Assembly (NCBI GenBank): GCA_028554755.1
Contig: JAPTOF010000017.1
Location: forward strand, 10,811,501-10,875,500
Direction of reading: 5' to 3'
Length of the DNA stretch: 64,000 bases
Source: Cordia subcordata
Taxonomy: Eukaryota; Streptophyta; Magnoliopsida; Boraginales; Cordiaceae
The position numbers and the translations under genes were made by a program. Below are positions 25,624 to 37,122 of the stretch, one piece after another (position 1 is the first letter of the stretch; each line of letters begins with the position of its first letter). The notes under the pieces were generated by a model, which was given only the letters and a program-made list of their open reading frames with translations, ran no database searches and had not been told where the DNA came from.

Positions 25624-25859
25624 AGGGCCTATTTGAATTGTTTTTTTTTTTTTTTCAGGAAAAATAATTTTTTTTTGAAAAAGTTACATTAAATTTATAA
25701 TAACTATTTGATTTGGTTTCCAAAAAAGCTGAAATTCTGAAAAAAGCTCAAATACATCTTTTTTTATAAGCCAGAATTTTTAGCTTATAAAAAAAAGCTA
25801 TGTTTCAAAAGTTGTTAAAAAAAGTGTTTTTAGGAAAAGCCAATCCAAATGAGCCCTTA
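25624..25859. mobile_element. MITE of the GGGCC-ATTTGGATTG family
   Basis: The left end AGGGCCTATTTGAATTG and right end CAATCCAAATGAGCCCTT are inverted copies of each other, and the roughly 235-bp interior is nearly all A/T tracts with no coding capacity. Related elements lie at about 24208-24437, 31350-31571, 37123-37372 and 56199-56444. Confidence 0.7.
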
Positions 25860-25861
25860 AT

Positions 25862-27117
25862 CAAGCCAAGAGATCTCCATCTACATTCCTTGCATGGCAA
25901 ATGGCCGTGTTAATCCTATATTTTCCCTAAATTGCTTTCCTTTGTACACTAAGTACTTGATGTCAAAAGAAATATTAGCAAATTCAACTTGATCCTCATC
26001 CAAAGCTGCACTTCCATGGATGCGGTTGTTGCATTCTCTCTAAATATGGTGGATAGCAGCTCCAAAAAAAGACTTTAACAGTGAACTTCTTAAAGGACAA
26101 ATCATTACATTTACGTCCAGTCCAATCCAAGAGCAAATTCCATCCCAATTGGTAATCTAGTGTAGTTGTTTCACTAACTTCGTTCCTTTTTTCTAGATTC
26201 TTCTAGTAAAGTAACAACCAAACTAGAAGTGATTATGGTTTTCAATACAACGTAAGCCAAGAGTAGGAAGCCATGCCTCAGATTGAATCCCTTAAACCAA
26301 ATTGTTTTATACTGGCTTACTTGTTGATTTCTCAGTCGGATATCTTCCCTTAGAACTAAATGGTTTTAATTTTCCTTAGGTTTGCAAATGTCGCGCCATG
26401 CCATTCTAGCAGCATATCTATCTTTAAATTACCTCTCCGTAAGAAACCAGCAAGTTTAGATTCAATCATCTGAATTATACCCTCAGGAATCCATTGACAT
26501 GCGAGCCCAATAAGCTTCAATATTCATGAGCACTGAATATATCAGTTGCTACCTCCCTACAATAGAAAGCCATTTAACTGTCCATGTCTTGATTCTCTGT
26601 AAAAATTTTATCCACAAGCCACATGTAGTGATGTCTTCCAAGTTCGTGGGAATAAGGGGATCCCTTAAAGTATTTCACTGGGGAAACAACCTTCTTTAAA
26701 ACCCAAAATGTTGGTGGTCCTTCTGCCTCAGATTACATCCTCCCAAGAACACCTCACATATATCCTTATTCACCTCTATACCAGAGAGTTGCTGAAAAAG
26801 ATCAAGGCCATTTTTAATAATGCCAAGCAAATGAAGATCTACCTTATAGAATAGGAGAATATCATTAACAAAGCAAATATGATTAAGCCCAGTGTTTTAC
26901 ACCTAGGATGGAATTTGAACTTGGCTGAAGCATCAACTTTACTAAGGATAGAGGAAAGACAACTCGCACCAAGCACATAGAGAGGGGGAAAAAGGATCCC
27001 ACCATCTAATAAAACCATGCGAGCAACGTGGGGAAGTTTAGGACCATAGGAATCTCTAAAATAAAATCTTACTGGATCAAATTAGAAGCTTTCTGTTAGA
27101 GTAACCTCCTTATCAAA
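25862..27117 (-). mobile_element. Decayed LINE (non-LTR retrotransposon), reverse-transcriptase part
   Basis: On the minus strand, pieces in different frames resemble plant L1-type reverse transcriptase. FKFHPRC-type text lies near 26900-26930. It is followed by NHICFVNDILLFYK (about 26845-26890), where family members have a FADD active site, and by GIEVNKD and EVFLG. A downstream KTWTVKWLS-type piece lies near 26580-26610. Frameshifts, stops and the changed active-site Asp show it is dead. Neither 5' end nor poly-A tail was found, so the limits are approximate. Confidence 0.7.
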
Positions 27118-27350
27118 GAGTTTAAGTTTGCACAGAGGATATTGATGTATATTTATTTATTATATTAACAGATCCCTCACATACAATATGATCTGTATGT
27201 TAATGTTTTTTAAATTGTGGCGAATAGTTTTGAAGCTGAGACCATTTGGTTTGTGGAGTTTGACACTATGTTAGAGTTATCACACCATCTAAAATTTAAA
27301 CTTGTGGAGAGGATATTAGTGTATTTATTAATTATAATAACACTTTCCGC
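27118..27350 (-). mobile_element. TRIM-like element relic, reverse orientation
   Basis: Two direct repeats (27118-27172 and about 27288-27345) each read, in reverse complement, like the short LTR of the element at 29878: GTTAATATAAT, then AATATCCTCT and AACTTAA blocks. Between them GACACTATGTTAGAG resembles a degenerate complement of the initiator-Met-tRNA primer site seen as TGGTATCAGAGC in the better copy. It is very small and has no coding capacity. Confidence 0.5.
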
Positions 27351-27814
27351 AAGTCGATCTTTATCGTGCATCCCAGAGAGCCCTCAATAACACCTCAATA
27401 TATCCGTTTTGGTTCGTGTACCAGCAATTTGTACTAGTGTTATATATCAATCAAAGCCACTCCAACTCTCAAGTTAATAATCAGAGCAGGTAAACGAATA
27501 AATAATTGGAGATCAGAATGGAACTAAGAGTACTAAGTGAAATTTCTGATTCTTGTATGGTAAACGAGAGTTAGTCTGGGGGTTTAGATAATAGTTGAAG
27601 CGGTTGTACATGTATAGGTTAAAGGAGGTCTATTGTATTAAAGAAGATGTATAGCTAAAGCGGTTGTACATGTATAGCTAAGTGAAATTTCTGATTCTTT
27701 TATGTCGTCCTTTATTCTCGTATCCCATCTTATATGTGATAAAAAAAATATTTTATAGTATAAATAAGAGGAAAATAATGAAAATGTGATATATAACAAT
27801 GCTCCCGTAATAAT
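27351..27814. other. Intergenic DNA with short direct repeats
   Basis: Contains AAGTGAAATTTCTGATTCTT twice (27534 and 27681) and AAGCGGTTGTACATGTATAG twice (27598 and 27658), that is, small interleaved local duplications. No gene was recognised. It lies just downstream of the small minus-strand gene, so part may be its 3' UTR. Confidence 0.5.
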
Positions 27815-28234
27815 TCAACAACACCTGACCACGCGCGCAGGAGAAGAGGCACGAAGAGCTGATGGGGAATGGCACGATCTTAATGTCTTAACCCGAGTAA
27901 ATGATAAAATCGACACCATAACAGACTTAACTTTGACCACAATTTTCCTTAGCTTCTTTGTGCTGCACCACTTTCTTGAAGAATCGTCCATGGAGGACAA
28001 CTTATAAGTTTGGAGGAAGACATGCCTCTTCCTCGCCCGATCACATCTATAGCCAACACTATACATCATCTGCATCTGATTTTGTTGCTTATTACGACTC
28101 CTGATTGGTCTTGAAAATTTGCTCCATTCGAAGTCATCTCCACTTGTTTCGCCCCTTTGATTACCCAAGGGCTCGTAGCCTTTGGTCGCGCCGCGGCTGA
28201 GACGCAAGGTGGCGTTTCTTACTAGTGCGTCCAT
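27815..28234 (-). CDS. Small basic plant protein of unknown function with C-terminal Cys-Cys
   Basis: The ATG at 28234-28232 (MDALVRNATLRLSRG) sits in a strong plant start context (ACCATGG). The frame is open upstream only from a GTG, so I take 139 residues. I do not recognise a named family. The protein is rich in Arg/Lys and Ser. Its middle (SVGYRCDRARKRHVFLQTYKL) and C-terminal half (KKLRKIVVKVKSVMVSILSF, then SLRSC-like TLRSCHSPSALRASSP) have the ordered look of a real protein rather than a shadow frame. It ends VVRCC; a terminal Cys-Cys is a known geranylgeranylation signal in Rab proteins, but whether that applies here is unknown. There are no clear membrane segments. The stop codon is TAA or TGA class at the lower edge of the frame. 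Confidence 0.65.
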   Translation of the reverse strand: MDALVRNATLRLSRGATKGYEPLGNQRGETSGDDFEWSKFSRPIRSRNKQQNQMQMMYSVGYRCDRARKRHVFLQTYKLSSMDDSSRKWCSTKKLRKIVVKVKSVMVSILSFTRVKTLRSCHSPSALRASSPARVVRCC

Positions 28235-29466
28235 GGTTGCAGCTTGGCTATGCACAGACTAGAGGTGTATGGATGAGATGATAATAGATAATATGCTTAT
28301 ATATATGTATATATATGTAGATATTTTTCAGTCAAATGTGGATAAATTACTATTAACATGTTTAATATGCAATTGACTATTGTTTTAATACACAACTTGA
28401 CTATATTTTCAATCCATGGCGGGCGTTAGGTTAGGTTAGGTTGGGTTAGGTTAGGTTATATGAATTAGAATTGAGTTAATATAATCCACGTTTCATGAAG
28501 TATCACTCTTGAATCGGACGGAGTGCTCGTAAGTCGTATAGTGACTCATTGGAATTAAAAGTCTCGAGGTTGAATTTGTATTTTTTTTCTAATCGCAAAT
28601 ATATATATATATATATATATATAATCTTTCTATTAATTTAGAACATTTATTAGAATGGGTAACATTTATATGAATTATAACCTTTTAAAGATCTAATATA
28701 ATTTGATTTATGGAGATTAAAAATTAAAATATTATCTCTGTCCGTCCAAAAAACCGAAACTTCCTTTGGTAGGTGGCAATCTAAACAGTTGAAATTTCCG
28801 TGGAGCCCTACAATTGAGACCGTATTAAAGAATTCACGGTCAAGATTATTTATATAATTTATTGCTCTACCTAGGTGTTATCGTATAGTAAATTATAGCC
28901 TCAGAATTTTCAAGCCCGCCAGAGTAATTAAGCACACATTTGATCAAGAAAATGCCGCATACTTAGGATTGGGAATATTTTTGTCTAGAGCAGACAATTT
29001 TTGACCTCGGACCAGCATGCATTTCTTCGTGTAAGAGCCAGAAACTGATTAGTTGGTAAAAAGAGAAACTAAAACGTTCAACATCTAACCGAACATATGA
29101 AATAGTGCGATGAAGGATTTTGTGTATTTTCCATCACATGACTAACAAGTCTAATTAAACCCATGCTAGGATCTTTTGTTTTTCCAAATAGATTCAATAA
29201 CTAGAATATAACCAGTGCGATACACTGAAAAGATGTATGATTTATATAATCTTTTATAGTTTATGGCTTTCATAATAATATTTTTTATGAAAGATTTAGA
29301 GTGATTGAATAAAACATTTCAATTAAAAAAAAATAAAAAAGATCCATTTTAATTAGATTAAAAAAATAATTTTAATCGATACCCCATCTATCCTCTAAAT
29401 AGATTATCACTGCTCTTTTATTCAAATCAAACTATCTCGATTCCTTTGTCTCCTTCAACTCATTTA
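28235..29466. other. Intergenic DNA, upstream of the small basic gene
   Basis: Holds TATATATA-type tracts at 28297-28320 and a (AT)n run at 28598-28622, plus a TTAGG repeat listed separately. Part directly above 28234 should be promoter for the minus-strand gene. No other gene was recognised. Confidence 0.5.
28426..28455. repeat. (TTAGG)n short array
   Basis: Six 5-bp units read TTAGG, TTAGG, TTAGG, TTGGG, TTAGG, TTAGG. This is not the standard plant telomere unit (TTTAGGG) and is more simply a pentanucleotide microsatellite. Confidence 0.9.
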
Positions 29467-30640
29467 CCCTGTGTTTGCATTCGATCGAAAAAATTTAGTA
29501 AAGGAAAGGGAGGGATGGAATTGTAAAGAAAAGGAGAGGAAAGGCTTAATTGTTGTTTGGATTGAAAAAATTTATAAAGGAAAGATAATAAAGGATTGTG
29601 AGTTTCTCTTGTTTGGATTGAGAAAGAAATGGAAGGAAATGATTAATTTTATATAGAATTAGACTTTTATGTCCTTTCAAAATTTTATGTACAAATGAAA
29701 GAGAGGGATAAAAGAGTCATTTTAAATAAAAAAACTTTCCTTTTCCTCCAAATGACCCCAAATTGGAGGAATTGCTTTCAAAGGATTTGAGCGTATAAGA
29801 ATTATCTCTCGTTTTCCCTCACGATCCTAATGCTTCCTAACCAAACAAGGTAGAGCATTAAGAAAATCCTCCCTTCTTGTAACTATAATAAACTAATAAA
29901 TCAATATCTTCTCTACAAGTTTAAGCTTTTAGATGAGGTGATAACTTTAAGATGGTATCAGAGCCTGGAAGTTAAACGGCATAAGTTCGATTCATATCAT
30001 CACCCATTTATTAAATTATCCATGTGCAAGTTCTAAGCAAATCACACTACACTTCAGGGGGCGTGTTAATATAATAAATTAATAAATCAATATCATCTCT
30101 ACAAACTTAAGCAAATTACGCTACACTTGAGGGGGCGTACTTAAGCAAATCACGCTACACTTGAGGGGTGGGGGTGTTAATAGAATAAATTAATAAATCA
30201 ATATCCTTTCTATAAACTTAAGCAAGTCACGCTACACTTGAGGGGGCGTTTTAATATAATAAATTAATAAATTAATATCCTCTCTACAAACTTAAGTTTT
30301 TAGATGAGGTGGTAACTCTCTAAAACTTCTTCCTTTTCCCTCATTCCTTTCAAAGTTCAATCCAAACAATTTAAATTGTCCATGTGCAAGTTCTAAACAA
30401 ATGATGCTGCACTTGAAGGGGCATGTTAATATAATAAATTAATATTCTCTCTTCAAAGTTCAATCCAAACAATTTAAATTGTCCATGTGCAAGCTCTAAA
30501 CAAATAACGCTGCACTTGAGGGGGCGTATTAATATAATAAATTAATATCCTTTCTACAAGCTTAAGTTTTTAGATGAGATGATAACTCTAAAACTTCCCT
30601 TTCCTTTTCCCTCGTTCCCTACAATCCAAACAAGCTATTC
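29467..30640. mobile_element. Inverted-repeat element of TTTGGATTG type hosting a TRIM cluster
   Basis: The left part has TGTTTGCATTCGATCG, then GTAAAGGAAAGGGAGGGATG. The right part has TTCCCTTTCCTTTTCCCTCG, then ACAATCCAAACAAGC, which is its approximate reverse complement. Further inner copies of TTGTTTGGATTGA occur at about 29552 and 29610. The purine-rich left arm gives a Lys-rich open frame (29471-29656) with no real protein character. The TRIM-like repeats at 29878-30600 interrupt the right half. Boundaries and superfamily are uncertain. Confidence 0.45.
29878..30600 (+). mobile_element. TRIM-like retroelement with ~75-bp LTRs, rearranged into a tandem cluster
   Basis: The first LTR-like unit (about 29878-29950: TATAATAAACTAATAAATC, CTCTACAAGTTTAAG, TTTTAGATGAGGTGATAAC) is followed at 29953-29964 by TGGTATCAGAGC, a perfect match to the plant initiator-Met-tRNA primer-binding site. 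About 100 bp on, ACTTCAGGGGGCG acts like a polypurine tract and is followed at 30064 by a new LTR-like unit. The same LTR and polypurine blocks (CACTTGAGGGGGCG, then TTAATATAATAAATTAATA) then recur several times, partly truncated, up to about 30592. There are no coding genes, as expected for TRIMs. Calling it a TRIM rests on this layout, not on a database match. Confidence 0.65.
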
Positions 30641-30774
30641 GAGTTAAAAAGTATTGATTAATTTCACAAAACATATTTCGTAGAATATAAAAACTTGTAT
30701 AAATTCTGATTTTGACTGAATTAAATTTTTTAATAAATTTAATTCCAAACAATAAAATTTCTTAACTTAATAAT

Positions 30775-31027
<253 letters not shown>

Positions 31028-32248
31028 AATATAAGGATACAACAGTGGCACGTTACTTATGTACCTTATTAATAGAAATTACAGAGAAAGAAGATATTTT
31101 TCTTTCCCATTGAGTCAAAGCCCAAATGATTACACTACAAGAGTTGGCTATTTGATTTATAATAAGAGTTAGCTATTAACTAATTAATTACTATGTATAC
31201 GGCTCAGCAAGGCTACAACTTAACTATATTTGCTGCTCAACTTTGACTTGATCACCAAGCACGTAGCTGCAATTGCTTTCTTTTTCTTTTTCTTTTTTTC
31301 ACTTGTTTCCTCTCTGAATCTTGAATCTTTGTTATTATATTTAATGTGTGTTTAGATTGACTTAAACTTAACTAATAACTTCTTTTTTCAAAAAAAAATA
31401 TATTTTTTTGAAAATTTTAAATTCCTAATTTTTGGAAAAAGATAAATTTGAACTTTCTTCAAAATTCAACTATTTCAAAAAGTCAAGCCAAATACTTGTT
31501 GTAAATTTTTTTTTCTTTTATAGAAAAATATTCTTTTTCACTTAAAAAAAAAGTCAATGCAAATGAACTCATAGTGCTTCAATATGCAATATCCGCCATT
31601 ATATTATAAAGCTATTCTATGAAAAAGAAAAATAGTAGTTCAACATTAGATAATAGGAAAATCCCATCTTGGAAAGCTTAAACATTTGAACAAGATAATC
31701 AATTGAATATGATATTAAAGATATATATCAAAAGGTGGTCAAGAAGAGCTTTGTTCAAGCTACACAGCAAAAGGTCGAGAGCTCGAGCTTTATTATTACC
31801 TACTGAAAAATAATATTTGACGAGGGCGCATTGAATATTTATTTATTTTATCAAATGTTGTTAATTAATATATATCAAACTGCGTTTTATCATGAATATT
31901 GCAGACCCTCTGAAACAAAAATAATTCTGGTAGGTAATGATTAGTGAAACTCAAGTAGGTATTAGCTTAATTTAAGAAGAATTAAAAACATTAGACATTG
32001 ACACTCAACATAATTAAAATTAAAGAGTAAACTAAACCAATCATTCCTTATTTTTATCACTTGCAATAATTCTATCATTTATCTTTTATTTGTGACAAAT
32101 TAGTTTCATAACTAATACTTTTGTGCAACTATGAGTCCAAACTCTATTTTATGTTGAAAAAACACATGAAATCTCATGTCAGATGTATGATTTTAGTCTT
32201 GAAAAGAAAAAACCAAATCTATGATACAGGTGCACCTCATATGAGATT
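31028..32248. other. Intergenic DNA with one MITE, no gene recognised
   Basis: At about 31350-31571 lies a copy of the TTTGGATTG-type MITE (left TGTTTAGATTGACTTAA, right GTCAATGCAAATGAACTCA, A/T-rich interior). The rest is AT-rich DNA with no convincing coding frame or RNA gene. Confidence 0.5.
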
Positions 32249-32635
32249 CACTACAAGATTTTAGGCTTATAGCTATGTATTTTTTGTTATGCTTGGAGTA
32301 AACATAGAAGAGTAAAATGACACTTTTGCTTAAGTTATAGTTTTTAGTGTAACAAATAAGATAGCAAAAAATTTGGTATATTTGAAAGTCTAATAATATA
32401 AATTTGAAAGCATTTGTTATATCTCAAAGTGTAATAAAATTTGAATTTCATTTGATTCATGCTTACATTAACTATACTTTCAAGCATAATAAACATTATT
32501 TATGCCTCCAAATGTAGCAAACATTGGCCACACTTTCAAGTGTAGCATCAATTTTTAGTTATATTGAAAATACTTATGCTTGGGCTTCTAAATATAACCA
32601 AGAATGTGTAACTAATGACTTGATTTCTTGTAGTA
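32249..32635. mobile_element. Short CACTA-like non-autonomous element (copy 1)
   Basis: Starts CACTACAAGATTTTAGGC and ends ATTTCTTGTAGTA, so the ends are inverted repeats apart from the last base (A in place of G). It is flanked by the 3-bp direct repeat ATT (32246-32248 and 32636-32638), the duplication size expected for CACTA elements. The 387-bp interior has repeated CTTTCAAGTGTA-like words and no coding frame. Confidence 0.7.
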
Positions 32636-32667
32636 ATTTAGACCATTTTTTTCAACAAAGATAGAAT

Positions 32668-33485
32668 CACTACAATATTTTAAGCCATAATTACATTTTT
32701 TTCGTTATGCTTGAAACAAATCTAGAAAAATAGTTACACTTTTAAGTGTAACAAAATATTTTTGTATAATTTTTTATATATCAATTATTTTGCTATACTT
32801 TCAAGTTTAACTATTTTTGTTACACTTCCAAGTGTAACTATTTTTCTTACACTTCCACTTCCACTATAACATTTCTTTAAGGAAATATTTTGAACTGGTT
32901 ATAGTTTAAAGTGTAACAAAATGTCTTTGTATAATTTTTTATATACCAACCATTTATTTATACTTCTATGTGTTGCTAGAAGTGTAACTAAATAATTGGT
33001 AAGTACAAGTGGCATTTACTTAGCCTATAGCATGTGTTTTGTCCCACATCAGTAGATTTGAGAATGTTGCAATACCGTATTGTCTATAAAATCAATTGAG
33101 GCAAAACTCTCTTTTATTGGTTCTCCTTATTCCAACTTCCATACAAATTTAACCATTACATTTTAAGTTTTATCCTAATTTTAGTTTTATTTTATTTTTT
33201 GTTTACAAATTAAACTATTTTATTTTAGTTAGAGTTCTCAAGATACAAGAATTTTGATTGTGTATGTATTGAAAGTGTAGTAAATCTCAGTTACATTTGA
33301 AAGTGTACTAATATTAGTTTCGGTTTCAAATGTAGCAAATACTAACTACAATTTTAAGTATAGTAATATTTTTTTGCATCAATATCAGTTACACTTGTAG
33401 CAAGTATAGCAAAATTTTTTAATTACATTTTTAAATGTAACTAGAAATTAAAATATATGTAATTACTAGCATAATTTTTGTAGTA
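32668..33485. mobile_element. Short CACTA-like non-autonomous element (copy 2)
   Basis: Starts CACTACAATATTTTAAGC and ends TTTTTGTAGTA, with the 3-bp direct repeat AAT on each side (32665-32667 and 33486-33488). The 818-bp interior repeats CACTTCCAAGTGTAAC and TTTTTGTATAATTTTTTATA words and includes GTCCCACATCAG with a downstream TATAAAATC. A related decayed copy lies at about 52920-53520. It shares the unusual terminal A with copy 1. Confidence 0.7.
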
Positions 33486-33595
33486 AATATGGGCTAATAT
33501 TAACATAAAACTATTAGTTACTAAATTAATTAGTCTTTGTAGTAAATATGGGCTAATAGTAACATAAAACTATTAGTTACTGAATTAGTTAGTCA
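33477..33595. repeat. 59-bp tandem duplication at the edge of CACTA-like copy 2
   Basis: TTTGTAGTAAATATGGGCTA begins at 33477 and again at 33536, followed in both copies by ACATAAAACTATTAGTTACT. The first unit starts inside the transposon end, so this duplication happened after insertion. Confidence 0.9.
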
Positions 33596-33849
33596 GAAAT
33601 AAAAGATAAGGGATAAAATTTTCATGAGTGACAGATCTAATTGAAAAGTCCAAGTGGCACCAATATATGAATGGCATAAGCATATGATTTTATTTGCTAC
33701 ATAACCACTCGGTTTGGCCTAAGGAGCTGAGTTTTTTTTGAATGATTATAGTTAATATGCATATTCAATTTTTTTATTTTTTATTTTTGTCAAGAACAAA
33801 TTTCAAATTTTATATTAACATCAGAAATACTTACAAGAGTATAAAGATA

Positions 33850-34200
33850 TCACCAAAAGTGTAAGACATAAAATAAAATTGTACATAAACAACCACAACT
33901 CTAAAAAGCAGTACAAGTCCAAACAAAAGAAAGAAACCTATCACAATTGCATAAGCGACTCAATTTGCCTCGCGGTTTGGCAATTACCAAAACATGCACG
34001 GTAGAAATCTATTACAATTGCATAAGCAACCCAATCTGCCACGTGGTTTGGCAATGACCAAAAACATGCATGGTTGCATAGCTAAGACCGGAAGATAAGA
34101 GGAACTTCCGAATGGCCAACAAACGTCCCCAAATGGATATAAAAAAAGCAGCAAGGGTACAACAAATATGTGCAATACCAGAGCCAACTATCAAATGTAT
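33850..34200 (-). pseudogene. Possible LINE RNase H-like tail, locally duplicated
   Basis: On the minus strand near 34012-34070 one frame reads FWSLPNHVADWVAYA, close to the REANxVADWLA motif at the end of plant LINE and RNase H-like (RVT_3) domains. About 66 bp further down, at about 33945-34000, the same DNA recurs in a diverged copy (CAATTGCATAAGCGACTCAA against CAATTGCATAAGCAACCCAA). Stops break the frame. The motif is short, so the call is tentative. Confidence 0.35.
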
Positions 34201-35975
34201 AGCAACAAAACTTTACCAACTATTCAACACCATAAGTATCACACAAGAAAACCAAGAATAAGCGGCTTGTTTCACTACAAAAAAAAAAAAGAATAGTCGG
34301 CGATTTTACGATATAAGAAGGGGTTTCAGTAATACATACATACATACATATATATATATATGTATACATATGTATAAATCTCATCCGTATTCCAATTGAA
34401 GAAAGAAGATTGAAGTTTCATAAAGCAAGCATCTCTTTTCAACCTTAGTCCATCAAATAGGGGATGGGGCAGGGGCCCCGGGAGAGAGTCATCTCTTGTA
34501 GAGCCGGTTGCAGCCCTATATACTCGACTTACTGGTGATCTCTGAAAATACATGGTTGATATTCTAAGTTAGATAGTTAGTACCAAATAAGAATTAGGAG
34601 AGGATCCTCATTCCATGTCTACAACATATTAGATCTATTTCAAAACACTGATACTTTTCAAAGATCACCAATAAATATAAATATATATACACATATACAT
34701 ACATATATATATGGTGTGTGTGTGTGTGTGTTTCTTTGAACATGTCTCGAATACATTCCGGCTTGCGGTAACATATTTAGGGAACTCATGTGGGATTCTT
34801 TTTAAAGTTTTGAAATGATTTGAGGTGTCAATATAATTTATAAACTTATAGGACAAAAATCAAAATAACTCAAAAGAAAAGAAAAGCAAAGCTCAAACCC
34901 CCCAGTTGATTCGACATATCCTAAAACCCTAATTGAAAAAAGTAAAAATCCTCTCAAAGTCAAGAAGCTTCGCACAAGGAAAAACGAGAAAAAAAGAATA
35001 AAGTCTTCAATATACCGTCGGAGCTCGGCGGCAAGGTTCAGTCGGCACTTGAAAGAGGTAACTTTAATCGGCATAAGCTAGCTTCACTGATAGTGTATAT
35101 TAACTTGGCAAAACAGGAAATGATTATATACTATATATAAAAAGTTAAATATAATATAATACATATATATATATATATATGTCAATTTATTGAAAATGAT
35201 AATACACTTAATGTGCTGAATATTTATTAACGAAGAGAAGCAAAAAAGCTTAATTGAAATTTGAAATTTTAGTTTTTTGGACAATGAAAATATCAAATTA
35301 CAAATTTATCCCTATTTTAACCATTTTTGGCCACAAGTTTTTTTCCTTGCTTGTGTATTGTGATTTATAGGAGTTTGTGAGAGAATCATATATATCATCA
35401 TTTCACGTCGGTGGGTAAGGGTTGATATTTCTCCAACTAATGCATCTTAATTTAACTAGTTGACTTTGACATTTCCAACATTTTGACATTGGATCAAATA
35501 AAATATAATGTCAATGGAAAGAAATCATTAAAAAATAAATAAATAGAAATCTGAATCAAGTGAATTATTTTCAATTCTCAGCTTGTTCTGTATTGAGAAC
35601 AACAGAAAGTGTTGATCAAGTCACATTCTCGAAGTTTTCCTTCAAAATATGACAGATTAAGTTCCTATATTTAATTAGGCTCTCTTTAGCATAAATGCAA
35701 AATTTCTACTTTTAAAGGGTATTGTTCTGCCGACCAAAAAAAAAGTGTTCGAGTTCTGAATAAAGTATTATTGAATTAAAGCTATTGATGATTTGGCTTT
35801 ATATTTCAATGTTTATAAGCTTTTAGTTATTTTAAAAAATATAGACTAGTAATTTTGAGGAAAAAAAAGATAAAATAAAATAATTATTCACATAATAATA
35901 TACGAAAGGTTTCTACAAACCCTTTTGAAAAGTTCAAATTTTGAGCTTTTGGTTTTTTAACTTCAGTTTTTACTT
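34201..35975. other. Intergenic DNA with transposon-like debris
   Basis: CACTACAAAAAAAAAAAAG at 34274 looks like the start of another CACTA-type element, but I could not find its partner end. Microsatellites occur at 34339-34376 (TACATA/TATA) and 34684-34730 (ATATA then GTGTGT). A MITE-like stretch (about 35690-36000) shares blocks with those at 6034 and 21310. No gene was recognised. Confidence 0.45.
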
Positions 35976-36345
35976 AAAAACTATTTTAAAATGGGGCTAA
36001 AGATCTGATTGACCCAACTTTTAGATATTTTAAACTATTTTCTATGAGTTTGAACTTGTTTAGTGGTCTATGCATCTATCTATCATGACTATATACTTAA
36101 ACCACGATCTCAAACTTCAAATTTGTTTTCCTTCAAATTTTTGAAGTACCAAAGTATAAAAACTATTTTTAAATTGGGCTAAAGATCTGATTGACCCAAC
36201 TTTTAAACATTTTAAAGTATTTTCTATTAGTTTAAACTTGTTTAGTGGTCTATGCATCTATCTATCAAGACTATATATATACTTAAATCGCGATCTCAAA
36301 CATCAAATTTGTTTTCCTCCAAATTTTTGAAGTACCAAAGTCTAC
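35976..36345. repeat. 182-bp tandem duplication
   Basis: AAAAACTATTTT plus GGGCTAAAGATCTGATTGAC begins at 35976 and again at 36158. Both copies continue through TTTAGTGGTCTATGCATCTA and TTTGAAGTACCAAAGT. About 5-10 percent of positions differ by eye. The first copy overlaps the end of a MITE-like segment. Confidence 0.9.
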
Positions 36346-37086
36346 CATGGTGCACACAATGAAATATTACTATTACCATGTATCGTACTGGGCAATAACC
36401 TTCTCATGCAAAAACAAGTTGCCATAAACTAATTCAGCGAAACTTCTCTTCCACTATGGATTTGGGGGGGGGGGGGGGAAGCTTTCTTTGCAAGCTTTTA
36501 ATTAATAAAATATTTCTATGCTTTTATATGTAAATTATGAAGCTATTAGTATATTTTTTCATCATATTTTATAAATTAATGCGAAGTACAACTTATTCTA
36601 TTGTTATCAATATTACTTGATAATAGTAAATTAATATGGAAATTCGTGCATCATATAGATCAGTGGAAATATCAATAATAATTTATACTATCAATATATT
36701 TTAAATTTTATTATTTCGAATAAATGTTATATATTATAGATTTTGCAAGAAAGTGAAGAAAATAATTACAATTTTTTATATAGCTTCTTTAAGTATTTGT
36801 AATATATTAAAATTGTATTTTTTTCATTTTAATTTTTTATTAAAAATATTTGGCTTATATAAAAATCAGAGCAACATTTAATACGTAGTAATTTAAAAAT
36901 GAACGAAAAGATCTAATATGAGCAAAAAATAGACATAAATATTGTTTTTAATAAAATAGTAACATGAGTTATAATCAAATTAAGACATTTCAAAATTGGC
37001 TAATATAATAAATTGTTTATATAAATTATTAATCAAATTGAGACATTTCAAATTATTGGAGATAGTTTATTTAGACGTAGCACGAA
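36346..37086. other. AT-rich DNA left of the segmental duplication
   Basis: Contains a 14-base G run (36464-36478) and AT-rich sequence with no gene. Homology to unit B starts only at 37087, so this is the unique left flank of the duplication. Confidence 0.5.
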
Positions 37087-37122
37087 CATAAGTGGTAAGA
37101 AGCTACTCAAGCCGCAGTTCTC

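Noticed and set aside
34274..35090. Candidate full CACTA element starting CACTACAAAAAAA
   Set aside because: No matching terminal repeat or 3-bp flanking duplication could be located.
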